Source of the DNA: Haemophilus parainfluenzae
GTDB taxonomy: Bacteria; Pseudomonadota; Gammaproteobacteria; Enterobacterales; Pasteurellaceae
Assembly (NCBI RefSeq): GCF_003253005.1
Contig: NZ_QEPZ01000004.1
Coordinates: 62,001 to 126,000, forward strand
Direction: 5' to 3'
DNA length: 64,000 bases
Below, in pieces: positions 29,385-41,055 of the stretch. The translations under genes and the position numbers were made by a program. The notes under the pieces were generated by a model. It worked only from the letters and a program-made list of their open reading frames with translations. It was not told the origin of the DNA and did not search any database. Every line of letters begins with the position of its first letter. Position 1 is the first letter of the stretch.

Positions 29385-31175
29385 ATGGATTACGCTCAAG
29401 AAGCCATTAATTCACTTTTATGGATAGTAAAAACATTAGCGATGACGGCTGTTGTGTTTAGCTTTGGTATTTTCTTATTAGTCCGTTTTACCCATTGGGG
29501 AAAACAATTTTGGCAATTTGCTGGTGGGTATCTTTCACCACGCCGAAGTATTAAACCTTTGCTATTTTTCTTATTAATTGTAGCGATGACATTGGTCAGT
29601 GTACGTATCAGCTTGGTGCATTCCGAGTGGTATAACAATATGTACACATCCTTGCAGGAATTTAATGAACCTGTGTTTTGGGATCAAATGGTGCTGTTTT
29701 GTGTGATTGCGACAAGCTCAGTGATTGCTGCATTGCTGAGCTATTATTTAGAGCAACGTTTTTCTATTGATTGGATCGAATGGTTGAATGGTCAGTTAGT
29801 AGATAAATGGATGGGGGACCGCGCGTACTATAAAACCCAGTATGTGTCTGCCAACTTAGATAACCCCGATCAACGTATTCAACAAGATGTGCAATCCTAT
29901 GTTCGAACCACGCTCTCTTTAAGTACAGGAGTGATTGATGCCGTCACCTCCATGATTTCTTATACGATCTTATTGTGGGGATTAGCGGGACCAATGATGG
30001 TATTGGGTACTGAAATTCCACGCATGATGGTGTTCTTGGTCTTCGCTTATGTGATTATTACTACCGCGATAGCATTCCGTTTGGGACGTCCGTTAATTAT
30101 GTTGAATTTCGTCAACGAACGTTTAAACGCTAACTATCGTTATTCTTTAATTCGTATCAAGGAATATGCGGAAAGTGTGGCCTTTTATGCGGGGGAGAAA
30201 GTCGAGAGTAGCCAACTTTATAAACAATTCGGCTCGGTGATCAATAATATGTGGGATATTGTTTATCGAACTTTAAAATTCTCTGGTTTTAACCTAGTGG
30301 TTAGCCAAGTTTCTGTTGTGTTTCCTTTGCTTATTCAAGTCGGTCGCTATTTTGAGAAGCAAATTAAACTTGGTGATCTTATGCAAACGCTACAAGTATT
30401 TGGTAAGTTGCATTCCAATCTTTCATTCTTCCGTAATTCTTACGATGGTTTTGCCGGATACAAAGCCACATTGGATCGTTTGACCGGCTTTGGTTATGCG
30501 ATTGATATGGCTAATCGTCAATCTACCTCCTATTTACACGAACATGAAACTGACGTGATCTTTAAGGATTTAAGCATCAGTAATCCATTTGGAAAAACCT
30601 TAATTGAGAATTTAAATTTGATGCTGCCACAAGGTTCAACCTTATTAATTCAAGGTAATTCAGGCGTGGGTAAAACCACGTTATTGAGAACAGTAGCAGG
30701 GCTTTGGGCGTATTCTGAAGGGGATGTGTATTGTCCAACTCACCAACTTTTCTTATCGCAAAAACCTTATTTACCACAGGGTAGTTTATTGACTGCGTTG
30801 GCTTATCCGAATGAAGAAAAGGACTTTAATCGTGATGAGATGATTGAGGTGTTAAAACAAGTGTCTTTAGGGCATTTACAAGATCGTTTAGAGCAAGAGC
30901 AAGATTGGACACGTATTCTATCACTTGGTGAGCAACAACGTTTGGCTTTTGCTCGTTTGCTATTACACAAACCGAAAGTCGCATTCCTGGACGAAGCCAC
31001 AGCGAGTATGGATGAAGGCTTAGAAGATACGATGTATCGTCTATTAAAAGAACGCTTACCTTATACAACCGTTATTAGCGTGGGACATCGTTCAACCTTG
31101 CAGGCTTTCCATCAGCAACAACTGATGATTTTAGGTAACGGTAAGTGGCAATTCACTGACCGAAATCAGGCATAA
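29385..31175 (+). CDS. ABC transporter, fused permease/ATPase (YddA/SbmA-like)
   Basis: A 596-residue half-transporter. The N-terminal ~350 residues hold six membrane helices of the SbmA/BacA-type fold, and the C-terminal ~200 an ATPase with Walker A GNSGVGKTT, signature LSLGEQQRLAFARLL, Walker B VAFLDEATAS and switch His in VGHRST. The class is typified by E. coli YddA; the substrate is unknown. I chose the ATG at 29385, which follows TAGGTTG; the frame can be read 33 bases upstream from an ATG made by an uptake sequence, which looks accidental. Divergent from the YidE-type gene and upstream of mreB. Confidence 0.88.
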   Translation: MDYAQEAINSLLWIVKTLAMTAVVFSFGIFLLVRFTHWGKQFWQFAGGYLSPRRSIKPLLFFLLIVAMTLVSVRISLVHSEWYNNMYTSLQEFNEPVFWDQMVLFCVIATSSVIAALLSYYLEQRFSIDWIEWLNGQLVDKWMGDRAYYKTQYVSANLDNPDQRIQQDVQSYVRTTLSLSTGVIDAVTSMISYTILLWGLAGPMMVLGTEIPRMMVFLVFAYVIITTAIAFRLGRPLIMLNFVNERLNANYRYSLIRIKEYAESVAFYAGEKVESSQLYKQFGSVINNMWDIVYRTLKFSGFNLVVSQVSVVFPLLIQVGRYFEKQIKLGDLMQTLQVFGKLHSNLSFFRNSYDGFAGYKATLDRLTGFGYAIDMANRQSTSYLHEHETDVIFKDLSISNPFGKTLIENLNLMLPQGSTLLIQGNSGVGKTTLLRTVAGLWAYSEGDVYCPTHQLFLSQKPYLPQGSLLTALAYPNEEKDFNRDEMIEVLKQVSLGHLQDRLEQEQDWTRILSLGEQQRLAFARLLLHKPKVAFLDEATASMDEGLEDTMYRLLKERLPYTTVISVGHRSTLQAFHQQQLMILGNGKWQFTDRNQA

Positions 31176-31313
31176 AACGCCACTAAAATTGACCGCACTT
31201 ACCTTGTTAGAAAAAATAGCGAGGTAAGTGTAGAGGATCAAGGCAAAAAATCCTGTTATCAAGCTCGATTTTTTGGTACATTTAGCACAATTTTTTTCTA
31301 TGCTCAGAAATGA

Positions 31314-32402
<1,089 letters not shown>

Positions 32403-32407
32403 TTTCT

Positions 32408-32466
32408 AAAAGTGCGGTCAGAAAAATCGACGTTTTTAATTCGTCTGATTTTTTGACCGCACTTTT
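32408..32466. terminator. Uptake-sequence inverted pair between mreB and mreC
   Basis: AAAAGTGCGGTCA (32408-32420) pairs with TGACCGCACTTTT (32454-32466) around a 33-base insert that can itself fold (TCGACG near CGTCTGA). The T run is short (TTTT then CC), so it may let part of transcription through to mreC and mreD. Confidence 0.7.
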
Positions 32467-32488
32467 CCTTTCAACCCTAGGACAGTGA

Positions 32489-33553
32489 ATGAAACCCATT
32501 TTTGGTAAAGCACCACCATTAGGTATTCGACTCGCATTAGCGGTGATTGCTTCGATGACACTCATTTTAGTTGATGGACAAACCTCATCAATGACAAAGG
32601 CGCGTAGTGTGATGGAAACTGCCGTTGGAGGATTGTATTACCTTGCGAATGGGCCAAGAACAGTTCTAGATGGTGTATCAAGCAACTTGGTTGATACCAA
32701 TAAGTTACTCATTGAAAATAAAGTATTGCGTGAGCAATTGCGTGAGAAAAATGCTGATCTTTTATTATTGGATCAACTCAAAGTAGAAAACCAACGTCTT
32801 CGTTTACTGCTTAATTCGCCTTTACGCACAGATGAATACAAAAAAATTGCCGAAGTGCTTACCGCTGAAACTGATGTTTATCGTCAACAAGTGGTGATTA
32901 ATCAAGGGGAACGTGATGGCGCTTATGTTGGTCAGCCCGTGATTGATGAAAAAGGAATGATTGGGCAGATTATATCTGTGGGTGAAAATACGAGTCGCGT
33001 ATTGCTTTTAACGGATGTAACCCATTCAATTCCAGTACAAGTTTTACGTAATGATGTGCGTGTGATAGCGAGTGGTACGGGGCATTCTGATGAACTTACC
33101 TTAGATAATGTGCCTCGTTCCGTAGATATTGAAAAAGGCGATTTATTAGTAACTTCAGGTTTGGGCGGCCGTTTTGTGGAAGGCTATCCAGTGGCAGTGG
33201 TACAAAGTGTCTCTCGTGATGGTTCTAATTATTTTGCGACGGTAAAAGCGAAACCTTTGGCCGAATTAGATCGTTTACGTTATTTGCTTTTACTTTGGCC
33301 GAGCAATCTTGATATGTCGAAAGTGAAATCCATGTCTCCAGAAGAAGTACGTCGTCTTGTTCAGCAACGTTTGGAAAGTCAAGCTAATGAAGCAACTCAT
33401 TCAGTGAGCAAAACCAAAATTACAGATGATCAAGAGGATGGCTCACAGCCACATACAGGAAAAGAAATTGTAGATCCTGACATTCCGACTACAATGCCTC
33501 AACAGGAGGAACCTATTTCTCCAGAACAGCAACAACATAGGGAAGAAGACTAA
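32489..33553 (+). CDS. mreC: Rod-shape protein MreC
   Basis: Bitopic membrane protein that activates PBP2-RodA. 354 residues: one membrane helix (~12-30), a coiled coil (~65-112), then two beta barrels of the MreC core (~115-270) with VVINQGERDGAYVGQPVI and DLLVTSGLGGRFVEGYPVA. The last ~55 residues are a polar, Gln/Glu-rich tail with no known fold, longer than in many MreCs. It overlaps mreD by one base. Confidence 0.97.
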   Translation: MKPIFGKAPPLGIRLALAVIASMTLILVDGQTSSMTKARSVMETAVGGLYYLANGPRTVLDGVSSNLVDTNKLLIENKVLREQLREKNADLLLLDQLKVENQRLRLLLNSPLRTDEYKKIAEVLTAETDVYRQQVVINQGERDGAYVGQPVIDEKGMIGQIISVGENTSRVLLLTDVTHSIPVQVLRNDVRVIASGTGHSDELTLDNVPRSVDIEKGDLLVTSGLGGRFVEGYPVAVVQSVSRDGSNYFATVKAKPLAELDRLRYLLLLWPSNLDMSKVKSMSPEEVRRLVQQRLESQANEATHSVSKTKITDDQEDGSQPHTGKEIVDPDIPTTMPQQEEPISPEQQQHREED

Positions 33554-34041
33554 TGCAAGGGCGTTTTATTTTTCAATGGGCGACCATTTTATGCTTCTTT
33601 GTTGTAGCATTAATTATGGAATTAGCCCCATGGCCAGCAGGCTTTCAAGCTTTTAAACCTTCTTGGTTGGTTTTAGTTTTGCTTTATTGGACGCTTGCGT
33701 TACCTGATAGAGTAAGCATTGGGTGGGCATTTTTACTCGGGGTTTTATGGGATATCGTGCTAGGCTCTATTCTTGGGGTTCATGCACTGGTGCTTTCTGT
33801 TGCTTTCTATTTTGTTTCCAAATATTACCTAATTTTGCGCAACCTTTCTCTTTGGTTCCAAAGTTTATTGGTACTTCTTTTCGTTTTTGCGATTCGAGTG
33901 GCTATTTTCTTGGTTGAATTATCCTTGCATGGGGCATTTTTCAACTGGCAGGAAATCTTTGGTGCCATCGCATCAGGTGTGTTATGGCCATGGGTTTTCT
34001 TATTGATGCGTACTGCACGTCGAAGAGTCGGATTGCATTAA
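33553..34041 (+). CDS. mreD: Rod-shape protein MreD
   Basis: Small inner-membrane partner of MreC in the elongasome. 162 residues with five or six hydrophobic helices; starts MQGRFIFQWATIL and has the family segment RVSIGWAFLLGVLWDIVLGS. The ATG overlaps the mreC stop (TAATG), so translation is coupled. It is the last gene of the cluster, followed by a terminator shared with rhlB. Confidence 0.96.
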   Translation: MQGRFIFQWATILCFFVVALIMELAPWPAGFQAFKPSWLVLVLLYWTLALPDRVSIGWAFLLGVLWDIVLGSILGVHALVLSVAFYFVSKYYLILRNLSLWFQSLLVLLFVFAIRVAIFLVELSLHGAFFNWQEIFGAIASGVLWPWVFLLMRTARRRVGLH

Positions 34042-34046
34042 TCATA

Positions 34047-34081
34047 AAAAAGCTGATGAAGGAGTTCATCAGCTTTTCTTT
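34047..34081. terminator. Bidirectional terminator between mreD and rhlB
   Basis: AAAAAGCTGATGAA and TTCATCAGCTTTT (34047-34060 with 34065-34077) form a 13-bp stem with a GGAG loop and Ts on both sides. Confidence 0.92.
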
Positions 34082-35341
34082 TTAGTTTTTACGACGGTAG
34101 TTTGTTTTTCTTGCTGCAGTATTTCGCATTTGAGGCACAGGATTGCGTTTTAAACGATAAGGCTTTGGAATATCACTAATCAATGAATTCGGGTCATATT
34201 GGCTGACAGGAATAGAATGACCAATGTATTCTTCAATTGCCGGTAAATTCATTGCATATTCTTCACAAGCAAAGCTGATAGACACCCCACTTTCACCCGC
34301 TCGACCAGTACGGCCAATACGGTGAACATAATCTTCTCGATCATCGGGTAGATCAAAGTTAAAAACATGAGTCACATTTGAAATATGTAACCCACGCGCT
34401 GCAACATCCGTTGCCACGAGAATATCGAGCTCACCATCGGTAAATTGTTTGAGCAATGAAAGACGTTTTTTCTGTGCTACATCTCCAGTGAGTAATCCCA
34501 CACGATGGCCATCCGCCGCTAAATAGCCCCAAATTTCTTCACATTTATGTTTAGTATTTGCAAAGACAATACAGCGCTCGGGCCATTCCTCTTCCATTAA
34601 TGTCAGTAAGAGAGGAATTTTGTCTTCATTTGACGGATAGAAGAGTTCCTCTTTAATTCGATGTCCCGCTTTTTGTTCTGGTTCAATTTCGATATATTCA
34701 GGGGAATTCATATCTTCAAAGGCAAGTTCTCGTACTTTGTAAGAGAGCGTTGCAGAAAAGAGCATGGTGAGTCGTTCTTGCGGAGAAGGACACTTGCGTA
34801 ATAAATAACGAATATCACGAATGAATCCTAAATCAAACATGCGATCCGCTTCATCTAGTACCACAACTTGAATGTCATCTAAACGAATAATGCCTTGTTT
34901 CACGTAGTCAATCACACGGCCAGTAGTGCCAATTAAAATATCCACACCGGCTTCGATAGCTTTAAGCTGTTTATCATAGCCATCACCACCATAAGCAAGT
35001 GCGGTTCGTAATCCACTTGTTTTAGCTAACAACTCTGCATCATTATTAATTTGCACAGCCAGTTCACGGGTTGGAGCAAGAATTAATGCGTGAGGTTGAT
35101 TGGTAGCAAAATCAGGTTGATGCGTTAATAAGTGATGAAATGTTGCTGTTAAAAATGCCATCGTTTTACCCGTACCGGTTTGTGCTTGGCCGGCAACATC
35201 TTTTCCTTGTAAGGTAATCGGCAATGATAACGCTTGAATTGGGGTGCAATATTCAAATCCCTTGTCTTGTAGGGCTTTTTGTACGATAGGATGTAATGGA
35301 AGATCAGCAAATCGCTGCTGACTTAAATAATTTTCTTGCAT
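34082..35341 (-). CDS. rhlB: ATP-dependent RNA helicase RhlB
   Basis: DEAD-box helicase of the RNA degradosome; it unwinds structured RNA for RNase E and PNPase. 419 residues, E. coli 421. Motifs in order: Q motif [17 protein letters not shown], Ia PTRELA, Ib TTGRVID (GTTGR), [31 protein letters not shown]. The stretches [13 protein letters not shown]-like and [15 protein letters not shown] mark RhlB rather than SrmB or RhlE. A basic tail (RKTNYRRKN) ends the protein, as in RhlB. It stands downstream of the GNAT-yacG-coaE run. Confidence 0.96.
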   Translation of the reverse strand: MQENYLSQQRFADLPLHPIVQKALQDKGFEYCTPIQALSLPITLQGKDVAGQAQTGTGKTMAFLTATFHHLLTHQPDFATNQPHALILAPTRELAVQINNDAELLAKTSGLRTALAYGGDGYDKQLKAIEAGVDILIGTTGRVIDYVKQGIIRLDDIQVVVLDEADRMFDLGFIRDIRYLLRKCPSPQERLTMLFSATLSYKVRELAFEDMNSPEYIEIEPEQKAGHRIKEELFYPSNEDKIPLLLTLMEEEWPERCIVFANTKHKCEEIWGYLAADGHRVGLLTGDVAQKKRLSLLKQFTDGELDILVATDVAARGLHISNVTHVFNFDLPDDREDYVHRIGRTGRAGESGVSISFACEEYAMNLPAIEEYIGHSIPVSQYDPNSLISDIPKPYRLKRNPVPQMRNTAARKTNYRRKN

Positions 35342-35430
35342 GATAAATAATGGTTCTCAGAAATAGATGGGGCTAAGGATAGCACGAAGCCGGAAAAATA
35401 TCCTTAAAAATAAAACGCTTATTAATAGGT

Positions 35431-35708
35431 TTAAGCTTGTGATTGAGCAGATTGGGTTCGTTCCCATTTTCTTGCAATATAGCTACAAGTTGGGTGCAAA
35501 GTGAGCTTTTTAGCCTGGATAAAATGAATTAAGGCTTGATAGAGTCTGTCTGCCACACCTTGCCCTCGAAGAGAATCATCAACAAACGTATGATTAGCAT
35601 TAATGGTATCGGATGTTTCATAAAAATAGGTGAGTTTCGCGATTTTCTTGCCTTGTTCATCGAGTAAGAAAAACTCTCCCTGCTCACCATTATCATGATG
35701 CTGAAGAC

Positions 35709-35712
<4 letters not shown>
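35431..35712 (-). CDS. Small GNAT-type acetyltransferase (YjdJ-like)
   Basis: A 93-residue single-domain GNAT of the short YjdJ type. It has the acetyl-CoA loop RGQGVADRL (~54-62) preceded by [11 protein letters not shown] and followed by LYQALIHFI, and a conserved CSYIARKW end. Partners of this subfamily are unknown. The ATG at 35712 overlaps the yacG stop (ATGA), so translation is coupled; a start four codons upstream lies inside yacG. It is the third gene of coaE-yacG-GNAT. Confidence 0.88.
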
Positions 35713-36591
<879 letters not shown>

Positions 36592-36614
36592 TCAATGTTG
36601 CCAATATATTATAT

Positions 36615-37292
36615 TTATAGGCTTATTGCACTGGTGATGATTAAAGATAAGCAAAGAAAGGGACCGAAAGGTAAAATGGGCTTACGAGAAATCCAATAGA
36701 CTATGATGCCTAATAGACAGGCGATGAATAAGAAAAGCGGTAAGTGAGTGATGGTGAGATAAGTGCCGATTCCTAAAGCGAGCCAATAATCGCCACGGCC
36801 TAACGCTTCCTTCTTATAAAACCATTTGGACAAATGATAGATAATATAAAAAACACTGAAAAAACTAACCGCACTTTCTAAACTTTGAGAAAGCGTCAGA
36901 ATTGAAAATTCTTGATGTGCGCCGAATAAACCCAAGAAAAATAAAAACAGGCAAGGTGTCGGTGAAATCAGTTGATAATGCCAGTCTAGCCAACTGATAA
37001 CAAAAAGTAGACTAAACGTAATCGCGAGCCATAAAGTAAATAATTCATTTTGTAGAAAGTAATAGAGTGCAGCAAAACAGAGTCCAAGCCCTAAAAAATA
37101 AAGGAAAATATGACCGCACTTTTGAGATTGAATCGCTGCTTTTTCGCTATGGAAAATAGAATTGTTTTCAGGATAAATTTCGATATAGTTCTGATAAATT
37201 TCTTGTTGGAGATTGGGGATAAAACGATCAATATAAAGCCAAACAAAGATACCCGCTAAACCACCCAATAAGAAAAAAGCTAATATCATCAT
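36615..37292 (-). CDS. pilD: Prepilin peptidase PilD (short form)
   Basis: Inner-membrane aspartate protease (A24) that cuts the leader from PilA. 225 residues, against ~290 for full-length PilD. The two catalytic aspartates are in ISWLDWHYQLIS (~113-124) and GRGDYW (~166-171, the GxGD motif). The N-terminal cytoplasmic domain with two CxxC pairs, which methylates the new N-terminus, is missing: only a short linker (~25-60) replaces it. H. influenzae PilD is about the same length, so this is probably a genus trait rather than damage. It overlaps pilC by 4 bases. Confidence 0.9.
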   Translation of the reverse strand: MMILAFFLLGGLAGIFVWLYIDRFIPNLQQEIYQNYIEIYPENNSIFHSEKAAIQSQKCGHIFLYFLGLGLCFAALYYFLQNELFTLWLAITFSLLFVISWLDWHYQLISPTPCLFLFFLGLFGAHQEFSILTLSQSLESAVSFFSVFYIIYHLSKWFYKKEALGRGDYWLALGIGTYLTITHLPLFLFIACLLGIIVYWISRKPILPFGPFLCLSLIITSAISL

Positions 37293-38512
37293 TGGATTAC
37301 GGATCCCATATTAAAAATCGGCAGATACATGCCCATCATAATAATACCGATTAAACTACCAATGATGAGCATCATTAAAGGCTCTAAAAGTTGGGAAAGT
37401 AAATCAATTTGATGATTGAGCCTTTCTTGATAGTTATCGGCAATATGACTCAACATCAACGCAAAATTTCCACTTTTCTCTCCAATTTGTAGCATTTGTT
37501 GAGCTTCCATTGGGAAAAGATGACTGCTCACACTTTCTGAAAATGGATAACCTTGAGAAACCCAATGCAAAATTGACCGCACTTCTTGTTGTAGCAGAAT
37601 ATCACCTTTTAAGGTACGTTGTGTTTGCCAGGTTTGTTGTTTGGGGAGGAAGCTATTTAACGCAGGTGTTAATGCCACTCCGGATTGAAGCATTAATTGC
37701 AGGTTATGGCTAAAACTGATTAGGCGAGAAAGGCAAATGATATTGCCCCAAATTGGTATGCGACTAATTAGGGCGTTCTTTTTTTGATTCAGCCAAAGAG
37801 AATGTTTTAATGCCATCTTCAACATAAAAATAGCGAAAGTGCAGGCAATCATTAGCGCAACAAAATGATGTTGTAGGAATTGAGACATAGCTAATAATAC
37901 GACAGTTAATGTAGGCAATTCAGCTGAGTTTTCACCATACATTTCAGCAAATTGTGGTACAACGAAAAGTAATAAAATCAACGTAAGTGAAAGCGAAATA
38001 CCTAATACCATGGCTGGATAAAGCATAATTTTTTGCAATTTGCGTTGAAGCGTTAATGATTGCGTTCGACGTTCTGCAATTTTAGTGCATACCTCTGCCA
38101 GTTTTCCTGTCATTTCTCCCACCTGAATGAGCTGAATTTCTTGAAAATTTAAATACTTTCCTTGTATTTCCAAGCTTTGTGAAAACGGAAGACCACTTTC
38201 AATTAATTCAATTAAGGCGTCAAGCCACTGATGCAAACCCAATTGTGTGCAGTTGTCTTGCAAAATGTGTAATGCATTTTTTAATGGAATAGCAGAGCTG
38301 AGCAGAGTAGCCAGTTGATTCAATAAGGCACTGATTTCTGCATTTTTAGGTTTCTGATTAAGTTGCCAATCTTGTTGCAAGCGAATGTGGCTAAAACCTT
38401 TTGCTATTAACTGGAATTGAGCAACTTGTTTAGATTGAGCAACAAGGCTACCTTTTTGCCATTGTTGCCGCTGATCATAGGCTTGGAAATAAAAGAGTTT
38501 TTGCTTCGCCAT
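37289..38512 (-). CDS. pilC: Type IV pilus inner-membrane platform protein PilC
   Basis: Platform protein of the pilus motor, needed for competence pili. 407 residues with two T2SF/GspF domains (~60-185 and ~260-385), each ending in membrane helices; about three helices in all. Motifs: LLSSAIPLKNAL, QIGEMTGKLAEV-like VGEMTGKLAEV, IGEKSGNFALML. It comes 8 bp after pilB and overlaps pilD by 4 bases. Confidence 0.95.
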   Translation of the reverse strand: MAKQKLFYFQAYDQRQQWQKGSLVAQSKQVAQFQLIAKGFSHIRLQQDWQLNQKPKNAEISALLNQLATLLSSAIPLKNALHILQDNCTQLGLHQWLDALIELIESGLPFSQSLEIQGKYLNFQEIQLIQVGEMTGKLAEVCTKIAERRTQSLTLQRKLQKIMLYPAMVLGISLSLTLILLLFVVPQFAEMYGENSAELPTLTVVLLAMSQFLQHHFVALMIACTFAIFMLKMALKHSLWLNQKKNALISRIPIWGNIICLSRLISFSHNLQLMLQSGVALTPALNSFLPKQQTWQTQRTLKGDILLQQEVRSILHWVSQGYPFSESVSSHLFPMEAQQMLQIGEKSGNFALMLSHIADNYQERLNHQIDLLSQLLEPLMMLIIGSLIGIIMMGMYLPIFNMGSVIQ

Positions 38513-38520
38513 AGTGATAC

Positions 38521-39900
38521 CTATTTTTTACCTAACACGCGTTGAATTTCATCGAGATCAGTGATGTTATCTTTTACTTTTTCTAACGCGCTTTGATAAA
38601 GTGAGTCAAAATCGGTTTGGTAACGGTTGTTTTCGCATTGTAAAAATTGATACACCCCAATACGCCCTTGATACCCTTGATGGCAATCACAAGAATCACC
38701 AAACTCTTGACTGCACTTTAAGCAACGTTTGCGCACCAATCGCTGTGCGATAACTAATAAGAGACTATTTTCAATTTCGTGAGATTGAATGCCTAATTGC
38801 TGTAAGCGCGAAATTGCTGAGATGGCATCATTGGTATGCAAGGTAGAAAGTACTAGATGGCCAGTTTGAGCGGCTCTTAATGCCATTAATGCGCTTTCTT
38901 CGTCTCGAATTTCACCAAGCATAATAATGTCGGGATCTTGCCGTAAAAATGTACGAAGTAATCGACTAAAATCTAAACCGATTTGCGGATTCACTTGAGT
39001 TTGAATGATGCCTTCCAATTCAATTTCAACGGGATCTTCTGCCGTCATAATATGTTTATCTGGCGTATTGAGCCATTGAAGTGCGGTATAAAGTGAGATA
39101 CTTTTTCCGCTTCCCGTTGGTCCAGTCACCAGGATTAAACCTTGCGGTTGGCTGAGTGCATGTTGAAATTGACTTTGTTGGTTTTGTGTCATGCCAAGTT
39201 CAGCAAAACTTAATTGAACAGGTTTATTTTGTTGTAATCGTAATACCGCTTTTTCTCCCCAATGCGTGGGCAAGGTAGAAAGGCGGAAATCTAAAATATC
39301 GGAGAACATAGTTTTGAATTGAAAGCGGCCATCTTGTGGTAGCCGAGTTTCACTGATATCCAGTTTGGCTAAGAGTTTTAAACGAGAAATCACACGATTG
39401 GCGAGCGATTTACTGATGATCGGCTGTGGTTGAAGTACGCCATCAATACGCAAACGAACTAAAAGCCCATTTGGCTGAGTTTCTAAATGAATATCGGAGG
39501 CATTTTTTTGTAGGGCGGTTTCAAAAATACTGTTTAATAATTGAATAACAGGTTCATCTTCATTAGATAAATTGGCAGTGCTTTCGTCTTCTGAATGATG
39601 ATAAAACGTCGCTTGTTCTTCTATTTGATTGGCTTTCGGTGCAAGGGATTGTAAAAGTTGTTTGAGTTGAGTCGTTTCAAATAAAATCGGTTCAACCAAT
39701 TTTCCACTTAAAAAAGCAAAGGTTTCACAAGCCGCAAGATTATTCAGCGAATCTACTGCAAGCCATAAATGATGTTCGTCTTCTTTAAGTGGTAGCGCAA
39801 AGTAACGTAACAGCAATGCTTGTTGCTGTTGGTTTTGTTGCCAATATTGTGGCGAGATATGGTAAATCTCGCCATTTTTTGCCATTGCTTGATAGGCCAT
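38521..39900 (-). CDS. pilB: Type IV pilus assembly ATPase PilB
   Basis: Hexameric ATPase that drives pilus extension for DNA uptake. 459 residues; shorter than P. aeruginosa PilB (566) because the N-terminal domain is reduced, as in H. influenzae. Walker A GPTGSGKS (~255), Asp box and His box regions, Walker B PDIIMLGEIRDEESA (~315-330), and the zinc tetracysteine CLKCSQEFGDSCDC (~410-423). It lies 6 bp after pilA. Confidence 0.96.
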   Translation of the reverse strand: MAYQAMAKNGEIYHISPQYWQQNQQQQALLLRYFALPLKEDEHHLWLAVDSLNNLAACETFAFLSGKLVEPILFETTQLKQLLQSLAPKANQIEEQATFYHHSEDESTANLSNEDEPVIQLLNSIFETALQKNASDIHLETQPNGLLVRLRIDGVLQPQPIISKSLANRVISRLKLLAKLDISETRLPQDGRFQFKTMFSDILDFRLSTLPTHWGEKAVLRLQQNKPVQLSFAELGMTQNQQSQFQHALSQPQGLILVTGPTGSGKSISLYTALQWLNTPDKHIMTAEDPVEIELEGIIQTQVNPQIGLDFSRLLRTFLRQDPDIIMLGEIRDEESALMALRAAQTGHLVLSTLHTNDAISAISRLQQLGIQSHEIENSLLLVIAQRLVRKRCLKCSQEFGDSCDCHQGYQGRIGVYQFLQCENNRYQTDFDSLYQSALEKVKDNITDLDEIQRVLGKK

Positions 39901-39906
39901 GTTTTG

Positions 39907-40350
39907 CTATTTGGTAGGAGAGCAGAAACCTGCTGGGAATAAATCCGCATTACTTGGGCAAGCTGTCGTCCAAGTGACACCTGCTGAGGTAGAGCCTGCT
40001 GCAGTTAATGAATAACTAATCCCATCCAATGTGCCATTTCCTGTTACCGTAATCACACCCGATTTCGTAGTAATGGATTTAACATAGCCTTTTGCAGTAG
40101 TGATGTCTGCAGCAATGCCATTTGAACCACCTGAACAGTTTGTAGGGGCATTGGTGCTATAGACACATAACTCCACATCAGATTTATAAGGTGCCGAAGC
40201 TTGCAATAATTCGGAGATGGCTGCTTTTTTGGTATAATTTTGATAAGACGGAATGGCGATCGTCGCGAGAATAGCAATAATCGCAATCACGATCATCAAT
40301 TCAATTAACGTAAAACCTTTATGTAAAGGTTTAGAAAAAGTCAGTTTCAT
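39907..40350 (-). CDS. pilA: Type IV major pilin PilA
   Basis: 147-residue prepilin. A 12-residue leader ([12 protein letters not shown]) precedes the cut before Phe in [18 protein letters not shown], with the essential Glu5. The globular part has four cysteines: [13 protein letters not shown] and [14 protein letters not shown], the latter a C-terminal disulfide loop typical of pilins. The ATG at 40350 is chosen for the leader; the frame reads another 38 codons upstream through the promoter. It heads pilABCD and has a CRP-S site 95 bp upstream. Confidence 0.96.
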   Translation of the reverse strand: MKLTFSKPLHKGFTLIELMIVIAIIAILATIAIPSYQNYTKKAAISELLQASAPYKSDVELCVYSTNAPTNCSGGSNGIAADITTAKGYVKSITTKSGVITVTGNGTLDGISYSLTAAGSTSAGVTWTTACPSNADLFPAGFCSPTK

Positions 40351-40444
40351 TAAATTAAATTTCCTTTTGGTTGAATAAAAAATGCCAGAATTGGCGGCAA
40401 CATTGTGTAAAAGGGAAAAATGAAAGTAAAACTGACCGCACTTC

Positions 40445-40466
40445 TTTTGCGATCGAGATCGCAAAA
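40445..40466. promoter_or_regulatory. CRP-S (competence) site between pilA and ampD
   Basis: TTTTGCGATCGAGATCGCAAAA is a perfect 22-base palindrome apart from its two central bases. The core TGCGA-N6-TCGCA is the CRP-S form that needs Sxy/TfoX, and H. influenzae pilA carries the same kind of site. It is ~105 bp upstream of the pilA start and only ~36 bp upstream of ampD. Confidence 0.92.
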
Positions 40467-40491
40467 ATGAAATTTAATTGCAGAAAAACAG

Positions 40492-41055
40492 ATGAATAAG
40501 ATAAAAAATGGCTGGTTAAGCCAGACAAGAAAAGTGATTTCCCCCCATTTTGATGAACGTCCTGATGTAGAGGATATTTCATTACTCGTCATTCATTACA
40601 TCAGTTTGCCACCAGAACAATTTGGTGGTGGATATGTAGATGATTTTTTCCAAGGAAAACTCGATCCCACTATCCATCCTTATTTTGAAGAGATTTATCA
40701 ATTTCGAGTGTCAGCCCATTGTTTAATTGAACGGGATGGTAAGGTGACGCAATATGTCAGTTTCGATGACAGAGCGTGGCATGCAGGACTTTCTTGCTTT
40801 GAAGGACGCGATAAATGTAATGATTTTGCGATTGGTATTGAGCTAGAGGGCAGTAATGAACAACCTTTTACGGAGGAACAATACCAAATGCTTGCTGCAT
40901 TAACACGAGATATCATGCAAGCTTACCCGAAAATAACGCTAGATCGTATCGTTGGGCATTGTGATATTTCGCCTGGTCGTAAGATCGATCCGGGTCAATA
41001 TTTTGAGTGGGAACGCTATTTAGCGTTAGTCAAAAAAGGCTTGGATAAAAAATAA
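40492..41055 (+). CDS. ampD: 1,6-anhydro-N-acetylmuramyl-L-alanine amidase AmpD
   Basis: Cytoplasmic zinc amidase that strips peptides from imported anhydro-muropeptides, downstream of AmpG. 187 residues as usual. Zinc ligands His35 (VIHYISLPP), His156 and Asp166 (VGHCDISPGRKIDPG); the glutamate of IGIELEG (~117) and Lys164 are the other active-site residues. It is divergent from pilA; the CRP-S palindrome sits 26 bases upstream of its start codon, and the ribosome site is poor (GAAAAACAG). Confidence 0.97.
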   Translation: MNKIKNGWLSQTRKVISPHFDERPDVEDISLLVIHYISLPPEQFGGGYVDDFFQGKLDPTIHPYFEEIYQFRVSAHCLIERDGKVTQYVSFDDRAWHAGLSCFEGRDKCNDFAIGIELEGSNEQPFTEEQYQMLAALTRDIMQAYPKITLDRIVGHCDISPGRKIDPGQYFEWERYLALVKKGLDKK

